NCBI RefSeq assembly: GCF_010015585.1
Contig: NW_022985073.1
Span: 363,018 to 427,017 of the forward strand
Source of the DNA: Eremomyces bilateralis CBS 781.70
Lineage: Eukaryota > Ascomycota > Dothideomycetes > Eremomycetales > Eremomycetaceae
DNA: 64,000 nt
Direction of reading: 5' to 3'
In this document: positions 25,101-36,611 of the stretch, piece after piece
Layout: each line of letters begins with the position of its first letter
How positions within the stretch are numbered: position 1 is the stretch's first letter
The notes under the pieces: model-generated
Database searches by the model: none
Told to the model about the DNA's origin: nothing
The model's input: the letters and a program-made list of their open reading frames with translations, nothing else
Translations under genes and position numbers: made by a program

Positions 25101-28100
25101 ACAATACGTCAACTTTCAACTTCGCAACGGCGTCTCCACCGATCTAGAGATCCTCGAACAAATCGTCACGTCCATGTCCGGCATCCGATCCGACCCGACC
25201 TTCTCGGAAGCGCAGGTTCAGGCGATGGCCGGCGGCCAGGCGCTCCAAGCGCAGATCATGGAGCAACTTCTCGACAAGCGGAGCGACGCGCGGGTGTCAT
25301 CGAAGCGGTTGATGAAATCGTTAGAATTTAAGCTCGCTGGAGACATTTTGATCGCGTTGACGCACGAGCGACAGAATTACATCTTCTATGAGACTTCGGA
25401 GAACGCGCCGTTGAAAGTGGCCGCGAACAACCTGGACAAAATCCATTATGTCTGGGCGCAGTATCTGGATCTGCTCCACACCAATTTTTCTTTCAAGGAG
25501 TTCGAGGCAGCCATTCCTGGCATCATTGACTTGGTGTCGAAATATGGCATCGATACTAGCCTTGCCTTCACGATCTATCGTCCGATCCTTACGCAAGGGA
25601 TGGCAGAGGTCGATGCGAGCAGGAAGGCTGAGGAAGCGAAAAGGACAGACACGGAATCTCCTAAGACCAATGGAGACGTGGACATGAGTGATGTTGGAAA
25701 GGACGCTCCGAAACTGGCAGAGAGCACTGCCGCTACACCAACCTCTCAAGAGTCCGACTCGAAAGATGTGAGGATGGAGGATGCTTCGCCCGAAAGTACA
25801 GAGGCCAAGACACCAGCTCCCTCAGTCATGTTGGGTGAGCCATGGCACCCCGTCCTGAAACCGCTTTTGGACGAGATTCCCACGGACCACCTCGGCAGCA
25901 TGAAAGATTCCTTGAGTCGATCCTTCTACGCCACGTTCTGGCAACTCGCCTTCCACGACATGCTAGTCCCCACACAGAGCTACGAGGACGAGATCAAGCG
26001 ACTTCGGGAGAGGTTCACCTCGGTGGCTACCGACCGTTCGGACATTTCCACGACAGGAATTGCGAAGCGTGATGCCAAGAAGAAGCAAATCACGGAGGTG
26101 CAAGACAAGCTTCGAGCTGAAATGAAGTCGCAGATCACCGCATACCAACAGATCCGAACCCGATTGCAGAAGGAGAAGGACCATTGGTTTGACAGTTACC
26201 CGATCAAGAAGAACGAGTTCCATGACGTCCTCCTTCAAGAGTGCTTCTTCCCACGCATGCTTCTATCGCCGCTGGACGCGCAGTATTGTGTTCGCATGAT
26301 GCTGTACCTCCACAATTCCGGCACACCCGGCTTCCACACCGTGACGTTCATCGACCGTCTCCTCCGCGAGAAGCAAGTCACCAACATGATCTTCCAATGC
26401 ACCGCGCGCGAAGCGTCGAACTTCGGCCGCTTCCTGAATGAGCTGCTCAAGGAGCTCAAGAAGTGGCACGCGGACCAAGCCGTCTACGAAAAAGCGGCGT
26501 TCGGCCCGAAGAGAGACCTGCCCGGCTTTGCACGGAAGCTGCGCGTGGACAAGACACCCGAGATGTTCCTGGAGTGGGAGGATTATCGTCGGTTGCTGTA
26601 CAAGTGGCATGGGCAGATCATGGCGGTGTTCAAGAACTGTTTCACAAGCGGGGAATACATGCACATTCGGAATGCCATCAGCATTCTCGAGTCGATCCAC
26701 CAGCACTTCCCAGCCATCAACTGGGTTGGCAAACAGATTCTGGAACATGTCTCCACTCTGTCACGGAAGGATCCCCGGGACGATGTCAAGCTTGCGGCCA
26801 TGTCGTTGATTTCCAAGTTGAAGAAGCGGGAGAAGGAATGGTTGATGCCCCAGGCTTTCCGAATCGTAAGTGCCCGAAAACCGTCGAACGACGAATCCAG
26901 GACTAAGGCCGCAAAGGGCACCGACTCTCATCCCAGTGCGAAAGCGCCCACAGCAGGATCAAAGGCGGGCACGCCTGCTCAGCTGGGGAAAGGACTCAAC
27001 GCGTCGGCGGCGGAGTTCAAACCCCTACCAGCTACTACGTACGTTTCTGCCACACCAGGCAAACTCGGAACCCAATATTGACTATCCTGTAACAGCAATG
27101 GTGTGGCGACTTCCCCGACCAAGATAGAAGTTGAAGATGGCGAGATTGACGATGCTAAGCGGGCCGAGGGAGAGACCACAGTCCAAACGCAGCCCAAAGA
27201 AGTTCAGCCTGAAACGGCGGTGACGGAGCCACGGCCTATATCGGCTGGTAACGAAAACCAACTTCCACTACCACCCAAATCTGCGACCGACGAACGACCT
27301 TCTTCGCATCCAAACACGCCGATCCTTCCGCCTCAGCCTCTAGTCGGCGCACGTCCTCCATCGTCTCTCCCGCCTCGTCCACACGGTCTACCCAACAAAC
27401 CAGAACCAGTGGCGGCCCGTTCGCGGCTCTCAGATCGCGGCGATCGACCGAGCGAGCGACATGCCGATCGCCAACCACATCGGCAGGAGAGTCGTCAATC
27501 CACCGAATACGGCAGACTCGATCGTCCTGGTGACATATCCCGGGAGGGTCATGATACTCGCACTCGTTCCCGATCTCCGAGTCGTAGAAGACGAGCACTG
27601 ACACCGGAGAGGATAGCATATGAGACTCGCGATCGAACCGATCAAACCCGCCCAACTAGTACTCGAGAACCTCGTCCCGCTGACGATAGGCAAACGCGGG
27701 CAGGACGGGAGACGAGGCAGAGTGCTAGAGGTCATCCGCGGGATCGACCAGCGCAAGAGTTGCAGAGCAGCCCCGCAGAACGAGTTGTGAGGCAAGCACC
27801 AGGAGCACCACTAGCAAGAGAAGAGGCACCGAACCGGGCGGATACGGAAGTTGCGCCTTCGGTCAACCCTGCGAGAGCTGCCTTAATTGGACAAGCAATT
27901 GTGCGCGGTGAACCTATTGGCCGATCATCCTCAAGAGGTGCTCCAAGAGGCGATGGACAGCAACGTCCTGGTGACCGAGGGCCTGGCCCTGATGAAGGAC
28001 GTCGGCGATACGATATCCCGCCTACCGAACCCGATGATCGCAGCCAGAGAACTTCTCGAGCACCGTCACCTCGCAGGGCTCGCACCGAAGCAAGAGATGG

Positions 28101-29631
28101 CAGGAGAGATGAATACCGTGGCGGCCATCCGGACCGACCTTCACATCCCAGCGAGCCCACACCAAGGGGTCGGAAGGAGGAGAATGCCGGTCCTATGCCG
28201 ACTGGGCCGCGAGGCGACCGTGGTGCCAGAAGCGATCTGTTTGAAAGCACTCACACCGGTCGTAGCCGTGACTTGTTCAATCTTCCTCCCCGGCCTCCGA
28301 TGGAACCCAGCCATGGTCGGCTGTCTGATTTCGGGCTACCTGCTCGGCCCCCACAAGATCCTAACTACGGTCGATTGAACGCGGCCGCGGATACTCCACA
28401 GGGCCCACGAGGCGGACCTCGACAGGTCGGCCGACCTCCACGCAACTTCCCCGCGCAAGGAACGGGTCAGCCTCCACATGGAACTGGTGTCCCGTCTCCC
28501 AGCCAAGAGCGCGGTCCACCATCTGGACCAGCCTCTGGTCGACGGGATAGGAGAGATAGCAACTTCCCAGACACTCATCAACAGCGTGTCTCGGGACCTC
28601 AGGCATCTGAGCAACGACCACAGCAGCAGGAGACTCTGGGTATCCACCCGAGCCGGCTCAACAATATTCAAGCGGCTCCCGGACAGATCCAACCTGACGG
28701 TCATGGTCCTCCACCGTCTGCACCACGCAGCGCACATGCTCGTTCCAACCAACCATCCTTCCCACCCGCAAGTCCGCACACCCAGGGACCCAACGTCCCG
28801 TCCGGACCCGGACGACACGCACCCACTGGTCCTTCCGGAGTCTCCGACCGCATGCACACCATGCCACCGCCCCAGCCCGAACGCTTTCCACCCCGCGGCC
28901 GTCCCGGTTCCCGCAACCTCGACACCTCCCAACCACTCACCCAAAACGTCCTCCCCCAGCAGACTCCCCCCCGCGGCATCCAACCCCGCATGGACCAACC
29001 TCCGCCATCCGCACCCGCTCCCCCTCCGTCTGAGCAACCCGATCTCATCGACGATCGCGGCCGACGTCGGGGAGGGGACGAGCGCCGCTCGACGCGTCAA
29101 AGCCGTCGCAGCAGCCGCGAGCGGTCTCGGAGCCCGAAAGATCGCGAGGAGCGAGACCGCACCGTTCGTGAGCCGAGGGAGCGCGCCGGGGGCATACGCG
29201 GACGAGATCCACCGCGCGACGAAGCGAGGCCGTTGCGATCTATGCCTTCTGGCTCGATGAATGGGGAGCGAGATGGGCGTGCAGAGAGGGATTATAGTCG
29301 GGATCATCGCGGTGGCGAGGGGCGAGATCGGGAGAGGGAGCGGCCGATGAGAGATGACGGCGCAGGACGCGAGCGAAGTGGACGCGATGGCCGGTTGAGT
29401 GGACGAGGCGGGCCCGATGGGCCGTGGGGTGAGCGCGACGATGGCAGGAACGGCGGTGGCGAGATGAGGGTGAAGGGAAGTTCGGAGCGGCGAGAGAAAG
29501 ATGAGAGGGAGCGGAGGGAGTATAACGAGATGCCGCCTGGGAGTGGTGGACGCGATGGAAGGAAGAGGGGACGGCCTGAGGAGGGGATGGGGCATATGGA
29601 GGCGAAGAGGCCGCGGAGGAGCATGGGGTGA
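22195..29631 (+). CDS. tho2: THO complex subunit 2 (Tho2/THOC2)
   Basis: Two exons (22195-27038 and 27096-29631) encode about 2459 aa, the largest gene in the window. Tho2 is the scaffold of the THO part of TREX, which couples transcription elongation to mRNA packaging and export. Residues 1-140 are Ser/Pro/Gly-rich and disordered. The conserved helical body starts around RAYEYLTDDVVAAFSTS and includes SPALMRERLDQELLTALGLVRGT-type blocks, LNSLGGKGRNAMQADGML, and the C-terminal Tho2 domain (QECFFPRMLLSPLDAQYC, YLHNSGTPGFHTVTFIDRL). After the intron, some 845 residues are intrinsically disordered, rich in Arg, Pro, Gly and Asp, with RS/RD/RE repeats (SRRSSRERSRSPKDREERDR). This tail probably binds nucleic acid; that is inference from composition. 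Confidence 0.93.
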
Positions 29632-30309
29632 AGTGGCGGATTGATCGATTCGAGATGGACGGGGGCGTTGGACGCAAGCCGACACTGTTTCATAGGAGGA
29701 GAGCTCCTTGGGTCGGTCATGGAGCGAGATGACGTTTCCAGCGGTTCCTTTTGTTTCCATCACCATCCTGTGCCGGCTGTTCTTCACGGAGATGCCTTCA
29801 TTCACGGGCACCGGATGAGTTTCTAGGATGGCAAAGCATTGCGTTGTATGGCGTTTTTCTTTGGCTCGGCGATTCGTGGCTGGGAATCACTACAGTAGAT
29901 TGACTGATTGACTAAGCACGGAGTTGGGATGTTCCCTCCACTAAAACATGGGAAACGAGTGCGCAAAGAGCACCGATAATGTCGCATGAGAGAGATCACT
30001 ATTGAATGTGAACTGGTGGAATGTGAACGGTTTTCATCGAACTCTACAAAACGCAGAGCTCCCCCCACTGCAAGAGATCCAGAAACGCCCCGTCGCGTAA
30101 CCGTACAAAAACTGAACGGCGTCACGAAAAAACGCAAAAGACCCACCCAACATCGAGTGCGCCAGATCGCCGGTGTCCCATTGATCCCCCAAGCTTTTCT
30201 CCCAGCCACGGGACGACGATGTAAAGCCGACCGCCTTCCAAGGCAACCAACGAACGACGACTCAGCAAACCCCAGGCGACCGGTTTGTTTTTGCTTTAAA
30301 CAGGAATCT
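29632..30309. other. Convergent 3' intergenic region (tho2 / cbf5)
   Basis: This is the space between two stop codons of convergent genes. An ORF at 29986-30672 runs into the antisense of the cbf5 Lys-rich tail and is not taken as a gene. Confidence 0.5.
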
Positions 30310-31977
30310 CTACTCCGACGACGCTCCACCCATCGACTCCCGCTTCTTCTCCTTCTTCGCCTTCTTCTCCGCCTTCCTCCGCTTCCGCTCCGCGCGCTCC
30401 TCCGCCGTCTCGCCGTCGTCGTGCTTCCGCTTCTTGCTGTCGGCCTTCTCTTCCTTCCCCGGGGTGGCCTGCGCGGCCGGCTCCTCGTCGTACTTCAGCT
30501 CCTGCGGCTTCGCGGCGGCGGCGGCGGGGGCGTCGTCTTTGATCTCCTCAATGCGGCCGGTGGCGGCAGCAGCGGCAGCGCTGGGGCCGGTGTTGGAGTA
30601 GTCGGTGTAGCTCTTTTTCCAGGTGGCTGGGGTGTCGTCGTTGGCGCGGCCGAATTTCTAGATGCTCGTTAGTTTGGAACGCTCTTCTCGGAGCGGGGAG
30701 TAGGGATGGATGAACGAGGATGGCAAGAGGAGGGGGATTAACACGTACATCTAATTTGCCAGCGGCCTTCATCTTCTTCTTCTCCATCGAGATCGGTCCC
30801 AACCCCCATCGCTTGGGGTACAGATCCCGCTCCATGATGACGCGCTTAACCTTCGCGACGACGCCGTGGTCGCAGCTGCCGAGGTCGGCGGTGGACATCA
30901 TGGCGATAGCGAGGGCGATGGCTTCGCCCTTGGTGGAGATGACGATGATTTCCTCGAACTGTTTGATTCCAGCCTCTGCGGTCATGTTAGCATTGTGCAG
31001 AATGTCGGAAAGGGGGAATAAACGTACGGTATCGCAAAAGACCCGGCATCATGACCTTCGCACCGTAGGTGATGGCGTTGATCGAGGTGTCCTTGACGAC
31101 AATGCGCTTGTAGGTCGTCAAGAGGGACTCAAGCGGTTGGATGACGGTACGCAGCAGCGCCTCGTCTCGCTTGTTGTCATACGCCCACTGCGCATCCAGC
31201 ACGTCGTGCATCGTGACCAATCCCTTCTCCTCGTGCATCGCACCGCTGCGCACTCTCCTCAGCTCCTGCATATGCCCACCAACGCCCAGCAATACACCCA
31301 AATGCACACACAGCGTTCGGATATACGTCCCGGCCTCGCAGCTCACCCAGAACACGCCCAGATGCCTCTGCTCATCGTACTCATACAGCTTCGTCTCGTA
31401 GATCGTCCGCACGCGCAACTGGCGCTTCACGGCCGAGATGACGGGCGGCCGTTGGAACAGCGCACCGCTCAGCGTCTCCAGAGCGCGCGCCACGGACTTC
31501 TCACCCCCCGGCACCGGCGCATGGAAGCGCACGACGCACACGTACTCCTTTCCGGCTCCCTGTTGGGCCTTCACGAGGCGGGTGGCACGGTCGATGCAGA
31601 CGATCAGGCAGCCGGTGACCTTGGGGTCGAGGGTGCCGCTGTGGCCCGTCTTCTCGACGCGAAGCATGCGCTTCACCCAGGCGACGACTTCGTGGCTGGA
31701 CGGGTTGGCGGGCTTGTCGAGGTTGATGACACCGGAACTGACGTAGGATTTGAGGTCGCGGTTTTCGGGCTCGCTGCCGGCAGGGATGGGGGTGTAGTGG
31801 GCGGTGCGGACCAGAACTGGAAGGGAGGGTTAGTTTCCAATTTTGTCGTGTGCGTCGGGGGAATGGCCTACGCTTGTCCCAGTCTTTGAGAAGCAATGGG
31901 TATTCCGAGCCGGGAATCTCCTGCACCGAGCTCTCCGGCTTGATCGTATATTCGGGCTTCATTTCGACGCTCGTCAT
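30310..31977 (-). CDS. cbf5: Cbf5/dyskerin, catalytic pseudouridine synthase of H/ACA snoRNPs
   Basis: Four exons on the minus strand (31977-31872, 31816-31028, 30975-30749, 30657-30310) give 489 aa. It converts uridine to pseudouridine in rRNA and is needed for ribosome and H/ACA RNP biogenesis in the nucleolus. The TruB catalytic motif [12 protein letters not shown] places the active Asp at residue 99. Other blocks are [32 protein letters not shown], and the PUA domain ([51 protein letters not shown]). The C terminus is a KKE/KKRK-rich tail typical of Cbf5. A TTG-initiated extension upstream of 31977 is ignored because an ATG gives the family N terminus. The A. nidulans orthologue is swoC. 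Confidence 0.96.
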
Positions 31978-32792
31978 CTTGCCTGTGGTTAAAATGATTT
32001 GGCGAGGTGCCAATTGAAGGGATAAACCGGAGCGATGTTCCCTATCAATACCAATATATTATATGGTATTGAGGAATGGGATGAATGGGAGTGGACCGGA
32101 TACGCGAGCCTCTGGGGAGTGATATGGAGGTGGCTGTCAAATCCGAACTTTTGAAGCCGAAATTTTCGATATGGAAAAGCTCAAGGCTCAAGCTGCAGGG
32201 AAGGCGCACGAGCCATGCCTTCCTCATTTTATGTGGCGGTGCATGACAGTGGCTGACAGTGGCTGACAGTGGCGGTACCACTCTGCCTTGTAGCCTCAAT
32301 ATCTAAGGCAGAAAGATCGGAAAGATGTGGCTGACGACATGACATCTACATGGCAATAACAGTCTCCACGTATCACTGGCCACAGCAGCAAGAGCCCGGA
32401 GGAAAGGAGAACAGAATCTGACAGTTTTGCCTCTCTAAGGCGGTCATAAGCAGTTCATGTTATTAAGCACTTCTTAACCACCATATCAACTGCCATATCA
32501 ACTACCATATCAATTCCAATATCACATGTATCTCACTGCTCTGCATTCGCAATTCACACACATTCATTCTTCTTTAAGTTGGTGCTAGCAATTTGTTCCT
32601 AGCAGGTAGTAGTATCCTTGATCCTGGACTGAGTGACAGTGGAACCCTGGAGTCTCAATCACGAAGCACCGGCGTACCGTATTGAAACCCCTTACTTGTC
32701 CAAATTTCCCTGTTACCCCCCGACCGCCCGACCGCCCGAACCAGCCTGCGGCAAAGGACTTTCGCCTTTACGCTGTCCTCTTCTCCGCGTGA
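31978..32792. other. Divergent promoter region cbf5 / GDP-mannose transporter
   Basis: About 815 bp between the two start codons. It contains two short tandem repeats: TGACAGTGGC three times at 32244-32273, and a 12-bp CCATATCAACTR unit about three times at 32481-32516. No gene was seen. Confidence 0.6.
32244..32273. repeat. 10-bp tandem repeat, three perfect copies
   Basis: TGACAGTGGC occurs three times head to tail, within the divergent promoter region of cbf5 and the GDP-mannose transporter gene. It may be a binding-site cluster or simply a microsatellite. Confidence 0.8.
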
Positions 32793-34158
32793 ATGGCCGA
32801 TGAGAAGCACATCGTCGAGATCCCCCTTCAGGTTCGCAGTCAGGACAACCTTCGATCGCGCCCTCTTTCGTCCGCTTCCTCCTCCAGCAGCCGACCGTTG
32901 ACCTTCCCCTCCGACGACGAAGCCACCACTATCTCCACCATGTCGAAGGATTTGTCGAGTAGCCCGATATTGCCGGTCATATCGTACTGCGCTTCGTCGA
33001 TTTTGATGACCGTGACGAATAAATATGTTCTATCGGGTTTGGATTTCAATTTAAATTTCTTGCTGCTGGCCACGCAGGTTCGTACATTAGGGTGGGATCG
33101 TGACATTCGATGTGCTGACGCGTTGCAGTCAATCATATGTGTCCTGGCCATCCAGACATGTAAATCAGCCGGATGGATCAACTTTCGCGACTTCAATTCG
33201 GGCGAGGCGAAGAAATGTGAGTTGTCCTCGCGTCAAGTCGCACGCGAATACGCTGATGACCATCGATTATAGGGTTCCCCATATCTCTCCTCCTCATCGG
33301 CATGATCTACACAAGCACAAAGGCGCTGCAATTCCTCTCCATCCCCGTCTACACGATCTTCAAGAACTTAACCATCATCCTCATTGCCTATGGCGAGGTT
33401 CTCTGGTTCGGCGGCTCAGTCACCGGCATGGCATTGCTATCGTTCGGTCTGATGGTGGTCAGCTCCGTCGTCGCCGCATGGGCGGATATCCAACACGCGA
33501 TGGCATCATACGGCACCGCGAGCGAGCGAACCAACGACGCCATCAGCACATTGAACGCGGGTTATATCTGGATGATGCTGAACTGTTTCTGCACCGCGAC
33601 CTACGTCCTGGGAATGCGCAAGCGGATCAAGTTGACGAACTTCAAGGACTTTGACAGTATGCCCTCCTAATCTCTTTCTAACCCCCTTCCCGAACAACAT
33701 ACTAACTCCTTCAAGCCATGTACTACAACAACCTCCTCACCATCCCCGTCCTCGCCGTCTGCACCCTCTTCCTCGAAGACTGGTCCGCCCACAACATCGC
33801 GCGTAACTTCCCCCCTTCTCACCGCATCCCCATCCTCACCGCCATGGTCTTCTCCGGCCTCTCCTCCCTCTTTATCTCCTACACCTCCGCCTGGTGCGTG
33901 CGCGTCACCACCTCCACCACATACTCCATGGTCGGCGCCCTCAACAAGCTGCCCATCGCCGTCAGCGGCCTCGTCTTCTTCGACGCCCCCGTCACCTTCG
34001 GCAGCGTCAGCGCCATCGCTATCGGCTTCGTCTCCGGGATCGTGTATGCGTGGGCGAAGGTGCTGCAGAACGCGAAGCGGGATACCGTGTTACCGTTGAC
34101 GCGGCCGAACATGCAGAGCGCGAGCGCGAAGAGCATGAGCGAGGGCCTGAAAGGATGA
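32793..34158 (+). CDS. gmt1: Golgi GDP-mannose transporter
   Basis: Four exons (32793-33077, 33129-33216, 33273-33656, 33716-34158) give 399 aa. The protein is a nucleotide-sugar/triose-phosphate antiporter-type carrier with about ten helices. Recognised blocks: [22 protein letters not shown], the [28 protein letters not shown] region, and the diagnostic GDP-mannose-binding motif GALNK (in [13 protein letters not shown]) in the last third. It imports GDP-mannose into the Golgi for mannoprotein and galactomannan assembly; Vrg4 and A. nidulans GmtA/GmtB are the characterised relatives. A second in-frame ATG at 32940 ([12 protein letters not shown]) would remove a Ser-rich cytosolic leader and is an alternative start. 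Confidence 0.94.
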
Positions 34159-34930
34159 GGAGAAGAACGGGGAGTGGGATGTGGAGGGTTGGACGTCGTT
34201 CCGCACCGCATGGTCGGAAATGCGACGGACGGCATTTTGGACGATCAACCGGGTATTCGAAAACGGGAGGCGGTGCGGTTCCGCTGGTCTATCAGCGACC
34301 GCGAACCACACCTGCCGTGGGTTGCGTCTATCGGAGGCATATGACCTATTCCGGGCCATGGTCTCCTTGATTCTCGAATAGACAGTTTGTAATGGGCTTC
34401 CGTGATCGGTTGCTCTGCGTTGGCTTTGGTACGCGTGCAAAAATTCCGGGCTTGGAAGGCTGGCTCTTGATGGAGTTATGGACATTCCAATGTGTATATT
34501 ATATTACCTTTTGAGATATGTTGGAGCGGTGATGAATCGAGTGTATAGGTTCTAATCTTGGATGTCGAGATCTTTCTGATGCCTCCATTGACCTTGAAAA
34601 CACTCCGGATCGTATATTCGAACCCTATCTTAAGCCCCTCCAGGCTATTCATTATATATGATACAGCCTGAACATGTCCGGAAGCACATTTGCATCAGAA
34701 GTCGACTATTCTTCTCGACATAAAAATGACTCGCAGGAGAAGATGAGCACGTGACATGCATCGCCATTTGGAAAATATTTCTTTCCCAGCAACATGAACG
34801 TTGAATTAATGAAAGCTTCGTGAACGAATAATCTTTATCAGATATAAAATGCAATAATCCCTGCATTGTAACCTACCAGGCGATCGTTGCGTTCAGCGTT
34901 GGGCGCGAAAAGCCCTCTCCATCCATCACC
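34159..34930. other. Intergenic, nothing recognised
   Basis: This is the 3' flank of the transporter gene and the promoter of the transglycosylase gene. It is AT-rich and has no coding or RNA signal I can support. Confidence 0.5.
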
Positions 34931-36592
34931 ATGGCTCCAAATCCCATGCCATCCGCCCTCACCTTCGAGCTGATCGCCAAATGTTCGGTATGAATCTCCC
35001 TAAATCCCTAATCTGAATTCAAGAATATCAATTAACATATGTCCAGGTCACCAAAGCGCGCGCATCGCTCCTCACGTTGCCCCATGGACCCGTCCAGCTC
35101 CCCGTTTTCATGCCGGTGGGGACCCAGGCGACGCTCAAGGGAGTCACCCCTGAGCAGCTGGAGGGGACGGGATGTCGACTGTGCTTGAATAATACGTATC
35201 ATCTGTAAGTTCGATATTCTGTCTCATCTACGGTTGAAGGATACACGATGCTAACGGGTTACGTAGCGGACTCAAACCCGGACAGGCGGTTCTTGACGCC
35301 GTCGGGGGCGCGCATAAGTTCCAATCATGGCCGCATAATATTCTTACAGGTGAGGATTCCATGGATTCGCGTGGATGATCAGATTACTGAAAATGGTGCA
35401 GATAGCGGAGGGTATAGCGACCTCTCCCCGTCAACCTCTATCAGGCATTAACCTCTCTGCCCAGTTTCCAAATGGTCTCCCTCCTCGAACTCGCCAAAGT
35501 CACCGAAGAAGGCGTCCGCTTCCTCAGTCCGCACGATGGCTCCCCAATGTACCTCTCCCCCCTCATAACCTCCAGCCCACACACTAACCACCCCCAGGCT
35601 CCTCACCCCCGAGCACTCCATCTCCCTCCAAAACTCCATCGGCTCCGACATCATGATGCAACTCGACGACGTGATTGCGACCACCTCGCCGGACCTCGCG
35701 CGCATGGAAGAGGCGATGCACCGCTCCGTACGCTGGCTAGACCGGTGCATCGCGGCGCATAAATACCCCGAACGGCAGAGTCTGTTCTGCATTATTCAAG
35801 GGGGGTTGAATCTGGAGCTGCGGCGGGAGTGCTGTCGGGAGATGGTGGCGAGGGATACGCCGGGGATTGCGATTGGGGGTTTGAGTGGCGGGGAGGAGAA
35901 AGATTCGTATTGTAGAGTGTGAGTGGGAACTGAGGGGGAGTTGGTGTGGACTGTGGAGGCTGACTGGTTGGTTTAGGGTTGATACGTGCACGGGCTTGTT
36001 GCCGGAGATGAAGCCACGATATGTTATGGGAGTGGTGAGTGGCGCCTAACAACCGCAGGTTATATGATTCCTCTGACATGGCGTAGGGTTACCCAGAAGA
36101 TCTGGTTGTTTCCGTGGCACTTGGAGCCGACATGTTCGACTGCGTCTGGCCAACCCGGACGGCCGTAAGTGTCTATCTACGCCCCATCCAATCCCACTGC
36201 TGACTTGGATCCCAAAGCGCTGGGGCAATGCCGCCACCTCCTCCGGCACCCTGAACCTCAAACACGGCAACTACGCCAACGACTTCTCCCCTATCGAAGA
36301 AGGCTGCACCTGCATCTCCTGCCGCCCGAAGTCCGCCGGCGGCCTGGGCATCTCGCGGGCGTACATCTACCATCTCGCGGGTAAGGAGACGGCCGGCGCA
36401 CACCTTCTAAGCATACACAATGTGCATTATCTGCTCGCCCTGATGCGGTCGGCGCGGGAGGCAATCATCGCGGATCGGTATCCGCAGTTTGTGAAGGGGT
36501 TCTTTGGGAAGTTGTATCCGGATCGGACGATGACGCCGTCATGGGCGGTGACAGCGTTGAGGAGGGTAGGAGTGGATTTGCTGGCGGATTAG
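34931..36592 (+). CDS. Queuine tRNA-ribosyltransferase catalytic subunit (TGT/QTRT1)
   Basis: Nine exons: 34931-34987, 35047-35204, 35267-35349, 35402-35411, 35465-35548, 35598-35918, 35977-36034, 36087-36164 and 36218-36592. They give 407 aa. The enzyme exchanges guanine-34 for queuine in tRNAs with GUN anticodons. Motifs: [30 protein letters not shown], the DSGGFQMVSL active-site block (assembled across a 10-nt exon), [64 protein letters not shown], and the zinc site GCTCISC with a downstream His ([12 protein letters not shown]). All introns are short and GT..AG. A Tc1-type transposon starts only 19 bp after the stop. Confidence 0.94.
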
Positions 36593-36611
36593 TCTTGGCC
36601 ATTGGATATTA

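Noticed and set aside
28336-29811. 491-codon minus-strand ORF
   Set aside because: Antisense to the Arg/Pro-rich tail of Tho2; low-complexity repeats on one strand keep the other open.
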